DNA of 64,000 nt from assembly GCA_944340905.1 (NCBI GenBank), contig CALVLT010000001.1, positions 56,617-120,616 on the forward strand. Reading direction: 5' to 3'. Origin of the DNA: an uncultured Clostridia bacterium (GTDB taxonomy: Bacteria; Bacillota; Clostridia; Christensenellales; Borkfalkiaceae). Shown here piece by piece: positions 9,517-18,167 of this stretch (its first letter is position 1; each line of letters opens with the position of its first letter). The notes under the pieces are model-generated. The model was not told where the DNA came from, did not search any database, and saw only the letters and a program-made list of their open reading frames with translations. The translations under genes and the position numbers were made by a program.

Positions 9517-9543
9517 ACGATACCTCATTCCTTTTAATACGTT

Positions 9544-9720
9544 TTATTTTTTCTCCGGAGCCGCCGGAGTGCGGAATACCAGAATTGCCCCGCAGTTGGG
9601 CGTAGAGAGAACGGAGATGAGCGCATCCCCCTTGCTCTCACGTTCGTTGGCAAGCGCGGCAATGCGCGCCGCACGCTGATTGGGATTTGGCGTGTAGCCG
9701 ATGACTTCCGTCTCGATCAT
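9544..9720 (-). CDS. 58-residue unknown protein between araD and araA
   Basis: A complete small frame that starts with ATG one base after the araD stop and ends 27 bases before the araA start. It encodes 58 residues with N-terminal MIETEVIGYTPNPNQRAARI and C-terminal TPAAPEKK. The composition is soluble, with a charged helix (residues 17-31) and a beta-like stretch around GAILVFR, and one Cys at position 43. It fills the araD-araA gap almost exactly, in the operon orientation and with the same codon bias as its neighbours, so it is probably translated. The ribosome site is weak, suggesting coupling to araD. Function unknown. Confidence 0.6.
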   Translation of the reverse strand: MIETEVIGYTPNPNQRAARIAALANERESKGDALISVLSTPNCGAILVFRTPAAPEKK

Positions 9721-9721
9721 A

Positions 9722-10423
9722 TTACTTTTTCGTCTGGCCGTAGTAGGCGTTCTTGCCGTGCTTGCGCATGTAGTGCTTGTCCATCATGAACTGGTCGGCG
9801 CGGGTGACGTCTGGGTTGATGTGCTCGGTGAGGAACGCCATCTTGGCGACCTCCTCGATGACCGTCGCATTGTAGACGGAATTCGCGCCGTCCCTGCCGA
9901 ACGCGAACACGCCGTGGCTCTTGATGAGCACGCCGGGCACTTCGAGCGGCTTGATATTGCCCTTTTTGAACGTCTCGATGATGGCAAGCCCCGTGTTCTT
10001 CTCGTACTCCCCCTCGATCTCCTCTTTGGTGAGCGACCGCGCGCAGGGAATGTCGCCGTAGAAATAGTCGGCATGCGTCGTTCCGTAGAAGGGAATGGCG
10101 CGCCCCGCCTGCGCCCACGCCGTGGCGAACGTGGAGTGCGTGTGCGTCACGCCGCCGATGTCGGGGAACGCCTTGTAAAATTCGATGTGCGTGGGCGTAT
10201 CGGAGGAGGGACGAAGGTCCCCCTCCACGACCTTGCCGTTGAGATCGACGACCACCATGTCCTCCGCCTTCATCCCGTCGTACTCCACGCCCGAGGGCTT
10301 GATGACGACAAGGCCGGTCGCCCTGTCGATCTCCGAAACGTTCCCCCACGTGAACAGAACGAGCTTGTTCTTCACAAGGTCGAGATTGGCCCTGAGTACC
10401 CTCTCTTTCATTGCTTCCAACAT
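9722..10423 (-). CDS. araD: L-ribulose-5-phosphate 4-epimerase
   Basis: Converts L-ribulose-5-P to D-xylulose-5-P, linking arabinose to the phosphoketolase encoded just upstream. The 233-residue class II aldolase/epimerase fold shows [17 protein letters not shown], the zinc-binding pair in [11 protein letters not shown], and the later SHGVFAFG. A ribosome site (GGAAG) lies before the ATG, 18 bases after the kinase stop. All key residues appear present. Confidence 0.95.
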   Translation of the reverse strand: MLEAMKERVLRANLDLVKNKLVLFTWGNVSEIDRATGLVVIKPSGVEYDGMKAEDMVVVDLNGKVVEGDLRPSSDTPTHIEFYKAFPDIGGVTHTHSTFATAWAQAGRAIPFYGTTHADYFYGDIPCARSLTKEEIEGEYEKNTGLAIIETFKKGNIKPLEVPGVLIKSHGVFAFGRDGANSVYNATVIEEVAKMAFLTEHINPDVTRADQFMMDKHYMRKHGKNAYYGQTKK

Positions 10424-10441
10424 ATCTTCCTTCCTCCCGAT

Positions 10442-12040
10442 TCAATATTTGAGCGAGCGCGTTGCCTCGCGCACGATGGGCAGCCCCGCGACATAGCGCT
10501 TTTTGAATTCCTCGAACCCCGCGACGTCGGCGGGATCGGGCGCGATCGTCACGCCCTCCTGTCCCGCGAACACGCGCTCGTCGAGATATGCCTCCAGCGA
10601 TTCGCCCTCGCGCTTTGTGATGAGATAATTCGCGAGGATCGCCATGCCCCATGCGCCGCCTTCGCCCGCCGTTTTCATGACGGTGACGGGCGCGTTGATG
10701 GCAGCCGCAAGGTAGCTCTGGCCGACGCGCTCCGTCTTGAACAGGCCGCCGTGACCCGTGATGCGGTCAAGCTTTACGCCCTCTTCCTTGAGCATGATGT
10801 CGCACCCCACCTTGAGCGCGCCGAACGCGGAGAACAGATGCGTGCGCATGAAGTTGGCGAGGTTGAACTTACCCTCCGCCGTGCGCACGAACAACGGCCT
10901 GCCCTTTTCCACCTTGGTGACGTGTTCGTTGGAGACGTAGTTGTAGGCGAGCAGCCCGCCGCAGTCCTTGTCGCCCTCCTCCGATTTGAAGTAGAGCATG
11001 TCGTAGAGTTTCCACTTGGGGATATCCACCCCCGCGAGCTGTGCGAATTCGCCGAACAGATTGACCCAGCCGTTGATGTCAGACGTGCAGTTGTTGCAGT
11101 GCACCATGCCGACGAGGTCACCCACGGGCGTGGTGACGAGGTCGATCTCGGGATAGGGCTTGGAGAGCTCCTTCTCGAGCACGATCATCGCAAAGACGGA
11201 CGTGCCCGCCGAGACGTTGCCCGTGCGCTTTTTGACGGCGTTTGTGGCAACCATGCCCGTGCCCGCGTCCCCTTCGGGCGGGCAGAGCGGCACGCCGGGG
11301 CGCAGGGTGCCCGTGGGATCGAGGAACTTTGCCCCCTCGGGCGTGAGTGTGCCCGCATCCTCGCCCGCAAGCAGAATTTCGGGCAGGATGTCCTCCACTT
11401 TGAAGGGCACCCTTCCCGCAACAAGGTTGTTGAATTTGGCGAGCATGCCGCTGTCGTAGCGCTTGGTGGCGGGATCGACGGGGAACATGCCCGACGCCTC
11501 GCCGATGCCGATGACCTTTCTGCCCGTCAGCATCCAGTGCACATACCCTTCGAGCGTCGTCTGGAAGGCAATGTCCTTCACGTGCGTCTCGCCGTTGAGA
11601 ATGGCCTGATACAGGTGCGCGATGGACCAGCGCGCGGGAATGTGATAGTTGAACAGCTCGGTGAGCTTGTCTCCCGCCTCTGCCGCCGTGTTGTTGCGCC
11701 AGGTGCGGAAGGGAACGAGCAGCCTGTCCTGTTTGTCAAACACCATATAGCCGTGCATCATGGCGGAGATGCCGAGCGCGCCGATGGTGGTGAGCGGAAT
11801 ACCGTACTGCTTTTTCACGTCCGCTGCGAGCTGCGCATAGCAATCCTGCAGCCCGAGGCGGATATCCTCGAGCGTATACGTCCAGATGCCGTTGTCGTGA
11901 CGGTTCTCCCATTCGTGGCTGCCCGACGCGATGGGCGCGTTGTTTTCATCCACAAGGATCGCCTTGATGCGCGTCGAACCGAATTCGATGCCGAGCGCAG
12001 TCCTGCCGCTCCCGATGCATGCTGCTGCATTGTTTTGCAT
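10442..12040 (-). CDS. FGGY-family sugar kinase, probable L-ribulokinase
   Basis: Phosphorylates a ketopentose with ATP. The 532-residue protein has the N-terminal ATPase motif [13 protein letters not shown], the middle [12 protein letters not shown] segment and the C-terminal [13 protein letters not shown] and [12 protein letters not shown] motifs of FGGY kinases. It resembles the kinase found with araA and araD in Firmicutes more than classic E. coli AraB, so ribulokinase is assigned from operon context. It is the first gene of the operon: a strong GGGGGG-rich ribosome site and a consensus promoter precede the ATG at 12040. Confidence 0.85.
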   Translation of the reverse strand: MQNNAAACIGSGRTALGIEFGSTRIKAILVDENNAPIASGSHEWENRHDNGIWTYTLEDIRLGLQDCYAQLAADVKKQYGIPLTTIGALGISAMMHGYMVFDKQDRLLVPFRTWRNNTAAEAGDKLTELFNYHIPARWSIAHLYQAILNGETHVKDIAFQTTLEGYVHWMLTGRKVIGIGEASGMFPVDPATKRYDSGMLAKFNNLVAGRVPFKVEDILPEILLAGEDAGTLTPEGAKFLDPTGTLRPGVPLCPPEGDAGTGMVATNAVKKRTGNVSAGTSVFAMIVLEKELSKPYPEIDLVTTPVGDLVGMVHCNNCTSDINGWVNLFGEFAQLAGVDIPKWKLYDMLYFKSEEGDKDCGGLLAYNYVSNEHVTKVEKGRPLFVRTAEGKFNLANFMRTHLFSAFGALKVGCDIMLKEEGVKLDRITGHGGLFKTERVGQSYLAAAINAPVTVMKTAGEGGAWGMAILANYLITKREGESLEAYLDERVFAGQEGVTIAPDPADVAGFEEFKKRYVAGLPIVREATRSLKY

Positions 12041-12072
12041 AATAACCCCCCCTGACAGTTTTACATACTTCT

Positions 12073-12101
12073 ATTATAGAATACTTCGGGAAAAAATTCA
12101 A
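12073..12101 (-). promoter_or_regulatory. Sigma-A promoter of the arabinose operon
   Basis: Minus-strand TTGAAT (12096-12101), a 17-base spacer and a perfect TATAAT (12073-12078), about 33 bases before the kinase ATG. No AraR gene is in the window and no AraR-like operator was recognised. Confidence 0.75.
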
Positions 12102-12167
12102 TAGCAAATCGGAAAATTTATCCGCATTTGTCAGAATTTTCCGCCCCTTGCAACGCGCGCCCGTAAA

Positions 12168-12195
12168 GAACGCCCGCAAACCTGTGCGGGCGTTC
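12168..12195 (-). terminator. Terminator-like hairpin after the phosphoketolase gene
   Basis: An 11-bp GC-rich stem (GAACGCCCGCA against its complement) with a short loop lies 19 bases beyond the phosphoketolase stop. The U-tract in the minus orientation is weak (TTCTTTA), so termination may be partial. Confidence 0.55.
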
Positions 12196-12213
12196 CTGCC
12201 TGCATGGCAGGCG

Positions 12214-14631
12214 TTACTTCTGATCGGGCGTATGCCATCTCCAGTTCTGGATCTCCGGCAGGTCCTCGCCGTATTCCGCGATATAGTTGCGGTGCTCGAC
12301 AAGCTTGTCGTTCATCATCTGCACAAGGAAAGTACCCTTGTTGCCCAGCTGGGGCAGGCTCATCATTGCCTCGCGCACGAGGTGGAACCGGTCGATGTGG
12401 TTCTGTACGCGCATATCAAAGCCCGTAGTAATGGTCCCCTCCTCCATATAGCCGAACACCTTGATGTTGCGGTTGTGACGGGTATATGTGAGTTCGTGAA
12501 TGAGCTTGGGATAGCCGTGATAGACGAAGAGGACGGGCTTATCCTTGGTAAAGATGGCGTCGAACGCGTCGTCCCTGAGACCGTGCGGGTGATTTTCATG
12601 CGAGTCGAGCTTCATCAGGTCAACGACGTTGACAAACCTGATCTTGAGTTCGGGCATGTAGTCGCGCAGGATGGTGGTTGCCGCAAGCGCCTCGATGGTG
12701 GGCGTATCGCCGCAGCACGCCATGACGAGATCGGGCTCCTCGCCCGCATCGTTGGACGCCCACGGCCACACGCCGATGCCCTGCGTGCAGTGCTTGACCG
12801 CCTGGTCCATCGTCAACCACTGATAGGTCGGGTGCTTGCTTGCCACGATGACGTTGATATAGCCCTTGCTCTTGACGCAGTGGTCGAAGCAGGACAGCAG
12901 GCAGTTGGCATCCGGCGGAAGGTAGCAGCGCACGACGTCCGATTTCTTGGTGGAGACGTGATCGAGGAACCCGGGGTCCTGATGGGTAAACCCGTTGTGG
13001 TCCTGCTGCCAGACGTTGGAGGTGAGAATGAGGTTGAGCGAGGAAATATCCTGCCGCCAAGGCAATTCGTTGGTGACCTTCAGCCACTTTGCGTGCTGGG
13101 AGACCATGGAGTCCACCACGCGGATGAAGGATTCATAGGACGCGAAAAATCCGTGACGTCCCGTTAAAATGTAGCCCTCCAGCCAGCCCTCGCACATGTG
13201 CTCGGAGAGGTAGGCGTCCATGATCCTGCCCTGCGGCGCCACGTTGTCGTCCTCGACGTACACGCAGTCCTCGGGCGCGGGCTTATCGTAAATTATCCCC
13301 TCGAAGGGACGCGAGGACGCCTCGAACGCCGCATACATGCGGTTGGACATCGTCTCATCCGGACCGAACATGCGGAAGTTGCGGCTCTCCTCGTTCAGTC
13401 TGAGTACGTCGCGGATATATGCGCCGAGTTCGAGCATGTCCTGCGCCTTGACCGTGCCGGGCGCATCCATCTTCACGCCGTACTTGGTGAAGTCAGGCAG
13501 GCGCAGATCTTTCAAGAGCTTGCCGCCGTTGGCGTGCGGGTTGGCGGAGATGCGCCTGTCCCCCTTGGGCGCAAGCGCCCTGAGTTCGGGCTTTAACTTA
13601 TAGTCCTCGGTAAAGAGTTCTTCGGGATGATAGGAGAGCAGCCACTCCTTCAGAAGATCGAGGTGCTCGGGCTTGTCCATCGTGATGGGCACCTGATGGG
13701 CGCGGTAGCTCCCCTCGATGTGCTTGCCGTCCACGACCTTGGGGCCCGTCCAGCCCTTGGGCGTGCGCAGGACGATCATCGGCCAGAACGGGCGCTCCGT
13801 CACGCCCTCCTCGCGCGCCTTTCTCTGAATTTCCTTGATCTCCTTGATGCACTTGTCCAGCGTCTCCGCCATCTTCTTGTGCATGGGCATGGGGTCGTCC
13901 CCCTCCACGAAGTAGGGCTTGTAGCCGCAGCCGTGGAAGAAACTTCTGACTTCATCCTTGGAAATGCGCGCAAAGACGGTGGGATTGTTGATCTTGAACC
14001 CGTTCAGATGCAGGATGGGCAGCACTGCGCCGTCCGTGACGGGGTTGAGGAACTTGTTGGAGTGCCATGCGGTGGCAAGCGGCCCCGTCTCCGCCTCGCC
14101 GTCGCCGACGATGACCGCCGCGACGAGGTCAGGATTGTCGAATACCGCGCCGTAGGCATGCGCGATGGAATAGCCCAGTTCGCCGCCCTCGTTGATGGAG
14201 CCGGGCGTCTCGGGCGCAACGTGCGACGAGATGCCGCCCGGGAAGGAGAACTGCTTGCACAGCCTCGTCATGCCCGCCTCGTCCTCGGAGACGTTGGGAT
14301 AGACTTCGGAATACGTTCCCTCGAGATAGGAATTGGCGACGAAGAAGTTGCCGCCGTGCCCGGGGCCGGACAGCAAGATCATGTCGAGGTCAAACTTCTT
14401 GATGACGCGGTTGAGGTGGACGTAGACGAAGTTCTGCCCGGGAACGGTGCCCCAGTGGCCGACGATCTTCTTTTTCACCTGGTCGCGCGTGAGCGGCTCG
14501 CGAAGGAGCGGATTTTTCAGCATGTACAGCTGCGCCGCCGCAAGGTAGTTTGCCGCACGCCAGTATGCGTCCATCTTCTTCAGGTACTCTTCCGTCAAAG
14601 GTTTCTTTTCGGGAATGATTTCGTTGCTCAT
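12214..14631 (-). CDS. xfp: Xylulose-5-phosphate/fructose-6-phosphate phosphoketolase
   Basis: Thiamine-diphosphate enzyme that splits xylulose-5-P into acetyl-phosphate and glyceraldehyde-3-P. The 805-residue protein is full length. Seen are the [18 protein letters not shown] segment, SGPGHGGNF, the ThDP/Mg motif [19 protein letters not shown], and C-terminal [10 protein letters not shown] with [12 protein letters not shown] at 14631 has AGGAGG five bases upstream, so the longer upstream reading is not the start. It has its own consensus promoter, with a CcpA-like site on the start point. It lies next to the arabinose operon whose end product is its substrate. Confidence 0.95.
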   Translation of the reverse strand: MSNEIIPEKKPLTEEYLKKMDAYWRAANYLAAAQLYMLKNPLLREPLTRDQVKKKIVGHWGTVPGQNFVYVHLNRVIKKFDLDMILLSGPGHGGNFFVANSYLEGTYSEVYPNVSEDEAGMTRLCKQFSFPGGISSHVAPETPGSINEGGELGYSIAHAYGAVFDNPDLVAAVIVGDGEAETGPLATAWHSNKFLNPVTDGAVLPILHLNGFKINNPTVFARISKDEVRSFFHGCGYKPYFVEGDDPMPMHKKMAETLDKCIKEIKEIQRKAREEGVTERPFWPMIVLRTPKGWTGPKVVDGKHIEGSYRAHQVPITMDKPEHLDLLKEWLLSYHPEELFTEDYKLKPELRALAPKGDRRISANPHANGGKLLKDLRLPDFTKYGVKMDAPGTVKAQDMLELGAYIRDVLRLNEESRNFRMFGPDETMSNRMYAAFEASSRPFEGIIYDKPAPEDCVYVEDDNVAPQGRIMDAYLSEHMCEGWLEGYILTGRHGFFASYESFIRVVDSMVSQHAKWLKVTNELPWRQDISSLNLILTSNVWQQDHNGFTHQDPGFLDHVSTKKSDVVRCYLPPDANCLLSCFDHCVKSKGYINVIVASKHPTYQWLTMDQAVKHCTQGIGVWPWASNDAGEEPDLVMACCGDTPTIEALAATTILRDYMPELKIRFVNVVDLMKLDSHENHPHGLRDDAFDAIFTKDKPVLFVYHGYPKLIHELTYTRHNRNIKVFGYMEEGTITTGFDMRVQNHIDRFHLVREAMMSLPQLGNKGTFLVQMMNDKLVEHRNYIAEYGEDLPEIQNWRWHTPDQK

Positions 14632-14655
14632 GAATTCCTCCTGCAATATCGTTTC

Positions 14656-14697
14656 TTACATCGTTTTCATTATATCCGATTGCAGAGGGGTTGTCAA
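14656..14697 (-). promoter_or_regulatory. Consensus promoter of xfp with a cre-like site at the start point
   Basis: Minus-strand TTGACA (14692-14697), 17-base spacer, TATAAT (14669-14674). Immediately downstream, minus-strand TGAAAACGATGTAA (14656-14669) matches the CcpA cre consensus TGWAANCGNTNWCA at all but one position. That would place carbon-catabolite control directly on the start site. Confidence 0.7.
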
Positions 14698-14780
14698 TAA
14701 TTCCCGTAAATTTCTTAAAAAAATTTTTGCAAGGAGGGTTTTTCCGCCATTTTTCGCGCCCCCCTTCCGAAAAAATGCGA

Positions 14781-14806
14781 AAAAAAGGGACGGCGTCCGC
14801 CGTCCC
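14781..14806 (-). terminator. Rho-independent terminator of the suf-like operon
   Basis: Perfect 8-bp stem GGGACGGC/GCCGTCCC followed in the minus direction by TTTTTTT, about 28 bases after the sufB-like stop. Confidence 0.85.
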
Positions 14807-14834
14807 ATGCCGAAAATAACGAAAATTTTTGCGG

Positions 14835-15755
14835 TCAGCTCAAAAATCCCTTGATGATCTGCTCTTCCGCCTGCTGCTCGGTCAGCCCGAGCGTCATGAG
14901 TTTGAGGAGCTGTTCGCCCGCAATTTTGCCGATCGCCGCCTCGTGGACCAGCTCGGCGTCCACACTGTTCGCCGCGAGTGCGGGAATGGCGACCACCTGC
15001 GCGTCGTCCATGATGATGGCGTCGCATTCGCTGTGCCCGTGGCAGACGCCGTTTCCGTCGATGCGCAGGTAAAATTCCTGCCGCGAGGACTGCGCCGCGA
15101 CCGAACGGGACACGACGTCCGCCCCCGCGCCGTCGCCGTCGAGCGTGACAGAGAAATCCGTCTTGGCGTACTGCCTGCCGTGCGTATAGATCTTTTCGCG
15201 GATGACCAGTTCGGCTTGCGCGGCAAGCTGCGCGCGCGTCGTGCGCACGGTAGAATCGACGCCCTTGATCTGCGTCGTCTCCATCTCCAGCCGCGCCCCC
15301 TCTTCAAGGCGGATGTCCGTCGTCGGGTTCATGATGTTTTCGCCGTTGCCGTCCCCCGAGGCGTAGTGCTTTTCGACATACTTCACCTTGGCGCCCTTTC
15401 CGACGTGGAAGGTGTGGATGCCGCTGTGCTCGCTGAGCGCCTGCCCGCAGTTGTGGATGCCGCAGCCCGCGATGATCAGAACGTCCGCCCCCTCCTCCAC
15501 ATAGAAGTCGTTGTACACCGTCTCGCGGTAGTCCGTCTTGGTAATCACGACGGGAATGTGCACGCTCTCGCCCTGCGTCTGTTTCGAGATAAAGATGTCG
15601 ATGCCCGCTTTCCCGTCCTTGCGCGCCTCGATGCGGATGTGGGGGGTGCTGCGCCGCCCGTCCGCCTCGCCGTTTTTCCTGATATTGTAGGCGCCGTCCG
15701 GCACCTTGTGCAGATCGGCGATCTGCATCAATAACATTTTTTCAAGTTCGTCCAT
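14835..15755 (-). CDS. Short SufB/SufD-like Fe-S assembly scaffold
   Basis: Scaffold subunit that pairs with the SufC ATPase to build Fe-S clusters. It has only 306 residues against about 420-490 for standard SufD/SufB. The beta-helix core typical of the family is recognisable (for example ADVLIIAGCGIHNCGQALSEHSG, the KVKYVEKHY strand, and NGVCHGHSECDAII with the conserved H-C region). ATG at 15755 has AGGAG five bases upstream. It is followed only by a terminator, and preceded by sufC. No second SufB/D paralogue, SufS or SufU is nearby, so it looks like the single scaffold of a two-gene SufBC-like system. Confidence 0.85.
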   Translation of the reverse strand: MDELEKMLLMQIADLHKVPDGAYNIRKNGEADGRRSTPHIRIEARKDGKAGIDIFISKQTQGESVHIPVVITKTDYRETVYNDFYVEEGADVLIIAGCGIHNCGQALSEHSGIHTFHVGKGAKVKYVEKHYASGDGNGENIMNPTTDIRLEEGARLEMETTQIKGVDSTVRTTRAQLAAQAELVIREKIYTHGRQYAKTDFSVTLDGDGAGADVVSRSVAAQSSRQEFYLRIDGNGVCHGHSECDAIIMDDAQVVAIPALAANSVDAELVHEAAIGKIAGEQLLKLMTLGLTEQQAEEQIIKGFLS

Positions 15756-15798
15756 ATCAACTCCTGTCCTGTCCGAATGGCGCGCCTGCGCGCCCCGC

Positions 15799-16512
15799 TC
15801 AATTTTCCAGCGCGGGGCAGATCCTGCCCGCAAGCAGCCCGGGCAGCACCTCTTCCCGCGTGCCCTGTTTCGTCACCCTGCCGTTCGCGATGACGATGAT
15901 CTTGTCCGCAATGTTGAGGATGCGTTCCTGATGGGAGATGATGAGAATGCTCCCGTTGGTGCGCGCGTGCATCTTTTCAAACACCGAAATGAGGTTCTGG
16001 AAACTCCACAGATCGATGCCCGCCTCCGGCTCGTCGAATACCGAGAGCTTGGTTCCGCGCGCGAGCACGGTGGCGATCTCGATGCGCTTGAGCTCCCCGC
16101 CCGAAAGAGAGGCGTTCACCTCTCTTCCGACATAGTCGCGCGCGCAAAGCCCCACCTCGGACAGGTACCCGCACGCCTCGCTGACCGTAAGGCTCTTGCC
16201 CGCGGCAAGGGAAATGAGGTCCTTGACCGTCAGCCCCTTGAAACGGACGGGCTGCTGGAAGGCATAGGAGATACCGCGGTGTGCACGCTCGGTGACGGAG
16301 AGCTGCGTGATGTCCTCCCCGTCCAGCATGATCTTGCCCTGCGTGGGGCGGATGATGCCCGCAATGAGCTTGGCGAGCGTGGATTTCCCACTGCCGTTAG
16401 GGCCTGTGATGGCGACAAACCGTTCGCTTACCGTGAGGGAAACGTCGTCCAGGATCTCTTTTTCGCTGTCGCCGTCGTCGGCGGCAAAACTGACATGTTG
16501 TAATTCAAGCAT
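15799..16512 (-). CDS. sufC: Fe-S assembly ATPase SufC
   Basis: ABC-type cytosolic ATPase that drives conformational change in the Suf scaffold. The 237-residue protein shows Walker A GPNGSGKST, the SufC-like Q-loop AFQQPVRFKG, signature LSGGELKRIEIA, Walker B LSVFDEPEAGIDL (with the family's unusual E-A-G after the Asp-Glu) and switch His in IISHQE. It has no membrane segments. The gap to the scaffold gene is 43 bases. GGAG precedes the ATG. Confidence 0.9.
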   Translation of the reverse strand: MLELQHVSFAADDGDSEKEILDDVSLTVSERFVAITGPNGSGKSTLAKLIAGIIRPTQGKIMLDGEDITQLSVTERAHRGISYAFQQPVRFKGLTVKDLISLAAGKSLTVSEACGYLSEVGLCARDYVGREVNASLSGGELKRIEIATVLARGTKLSVFDEPEAGIDLWSFQNLISVFEKMHARTNGSILIISHQERILNIADKIIVIANGRVTKQGTREEVLPGLLAGRICPALEN

Positions 16513-16538
16513 TCTGAGTACTCCGTGTTTCGCGCGCC

Positions 16539-16567
16539 ATTATACCACATCCGGCGCAAAAAGTCCA
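16539..16567 (-). promoter_or_regulatory. Extended -10 promoter of the suf-like operon
   Basis: Minus-strand TGGTATAAT is an extended -10 (TATAAT at 16539-16544). The -35 at 17-base spacing (TGGACT) is poor. No IscR or Fur-type palindrome is evident in the short leader. Confidence 0.6.
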
Positions 16568-16596
16568 CCAAAACATACCCCCGAAATTTGCTCAAC

Positions 16597-16619
16597 AAAA
16601 AAGGGAGGTCGCCCTCCCG
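16597..16619 (-). terminator. Rho-independent terminator of the two-component operon
   Basis: Stem GGGAGG/CCTCCC with loop GCGA, then TTTTTT in the minus direction, directly after the membrane-protein stop at 16623. Confidence 0.85.
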
Positions 16620-16622
16620 TCT

Positions 16623-18167
16623 TTAAGCGGTCCCGTCATGGTCCCCTTTGTTCCGATCTTCTGGCAGGTCGATGTGCCCTTCCTGCACCCTGCCGCGGTC
16701 GAGCTGCTCGATGAGCATCCTGCGGTTGCGCCGCTGCACGTGGACCGCCACGACGGCGATCACGACCGCGATGACGACCACCGCGCCGAGCAGAATGAGC
16801 GCCGTGACGATGGTCGGCGCAATGTTGTCGTAAGGATTAAAGGGAACAATCGTGTCCGCACTCTCACGGATGGTGAAAGAAAGATCGCACATGGGCAGCG
16901 AACTTTTCGTGTAGACGTACCCGTCCTCCTGCTGCGTAAACTGCAGCGTGCTGCCCGTGAGATAATAGGGCGTCTCTACACGGATGGTGATGGCGCCGAA
17001 ATCCGCCCAGTAGAGCGCAGGCGAGAGCATATATTCGTAGGTATAGTCCGGTGTAGAACCTTCGATGCCCGGATAGAGCGGCGATGTGACGGCGTTCAGA
17101 ACGGTCTCCCCCGCGGAAATGGTCAGCGTATACTCACACCACAGCATGAGGTAATCCATAATGGGCAGGTCGTCCGACAGGAAGAGCGTACCGCTCTCTT
17201 CATTCGAAAGCATGGCGACCACGGCATTGTACCAGTCCATCTCGCTCACACCGCCGTATTCCGTCTGTTCATCGGGACGGAAACTTTCCACGAATTCCGC
17301 AAAGCTCTGCGTGCTCTCCGTCAGAACGGACACCGAACCTCCTTCCGCCCGTTCGGAGTAGTTCCCGACGCCGACACACAGTTTGGTCTCGATGTTCGCC
17401 TGCGGGATCTGTTCCCCCACGGCATAAAAGGTAATTTCACGCGTCTCGCCCGCAGAGAGAAAGGCATATGCGATGCCTCTGCCATCCCCCGTGGCGCCCG
17501 TCTTGCCGTCTTCGCAGAACACACGCGTCCTGAGCCGATCGCAGTCATAGATGAAACAGAACGTATAATAACCGGAATCCGCGGGTGCCGTGACCGTATA
17601 GGAATAGCGCGTCACGCGCATGTCCCGCTGAAAGAACGCATCCGCGGCATAGCTGTCCGAGGGAAGCTGCTGTGCCAGCTGCGTCATCTGTATCTTGCCG
17701 AAATCATAGCTGCGGCTGCCCGAATAGGTATGGCGGAAGGTGACGTCCGCCGCTTGCGTCTCGCCGCCCGCCGTCCGGCTGACCGAATATGCCTCCGCAC
17801 CGGGCAGCAGCGTGCCGTTCTCGCGGTAGACGTCGTAGTATTCGGGACGGAACCCGATGGGGAAAAGGAGGGTGAGTTCCACATCATGCTCCGTCGGATT
17901 GTACAGCTCGTATTCCGCCGTGACGGTGGATGCATAGCCTTCCATCGTCTGCAGCGGCAGGTCGGGAATGCGGAACGTGAGTGTTTCGTTTTTTACTTCG
18001 ATGGGACATTCGCCCCCCTCGTAGACGGCGACGACTCCCGAACCGTCCGACCCCGTCCAGTATGCGGGCGCGGAATTTGCGGACGCCTGCGTCCGCCCCG
18101 TAAACAGGGACAGACCGCCCGCAGTCACGGGCAACGCGAGCAGCATTGCCCCTATCCTGTTTTTCAT
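16623..18167 (-). CDS. Surface protein with signal peptide and C-terminal membrane anchor, unknown
   Basis: A 514-residue protein with an N-terminal signal peptide (about residues 1-30), a large beta-rich extracellular region, one membrane segment (about 455-480) and a charged cytoplasmic tail. I do not recognise a catalytic motif. Its ATG overlaps the histidine-kinase stop by four bases, and it is the last gene before a terminator. A function tied to the two-component system, either as an extracytoplasmic sensor partner or as an envelope output protein, is inferred from context only. Confidence 0.65.
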   Translation of the reverse strand: MKNRIGAMLLALPVTAGGLSLFTGRTQASANSAPAYWTGSDGSGVVAVYEGGECPIEVKNETLTFRIPDLPLQTMEGYASTVTAEYELYNPTEHDVELTLLFPIGFRPEYYDVYRENGTLLPGAEAYSVSRTAGGETQAADVTFRHTYSGSRSYDFGKIQMTQLAQQLPSDSYAADAFFQRDMRVTRYSYTVTAPADSGYYTFCFIYDCDRLRTRVFCEDGKTGATGDGRGIAYAFLSAGETREITFYAVGEQIPQANIETKLCVGVGNYSERAEGGSVSVLTESTQSFAEFVESFRPDEQTEYGGVSEMDWYNAVVAMLSNEESGTLFLSDDLPIMDYLMLWCEYTLTISAGETVLNAVTSPLYPGIEGSTPDYTYEYMLSPALYWADFGAITIRVETPYYLTGSTLQFTQQEDGYVYTKSSLPMCDLSFTIRESADTIVPFNPYDNIAPTIVTALILLGAVVVIAVVIAVVAVHVQRRNRRMLIEQLDRGRVQEGHIDLPEDRNKGDHDGTA

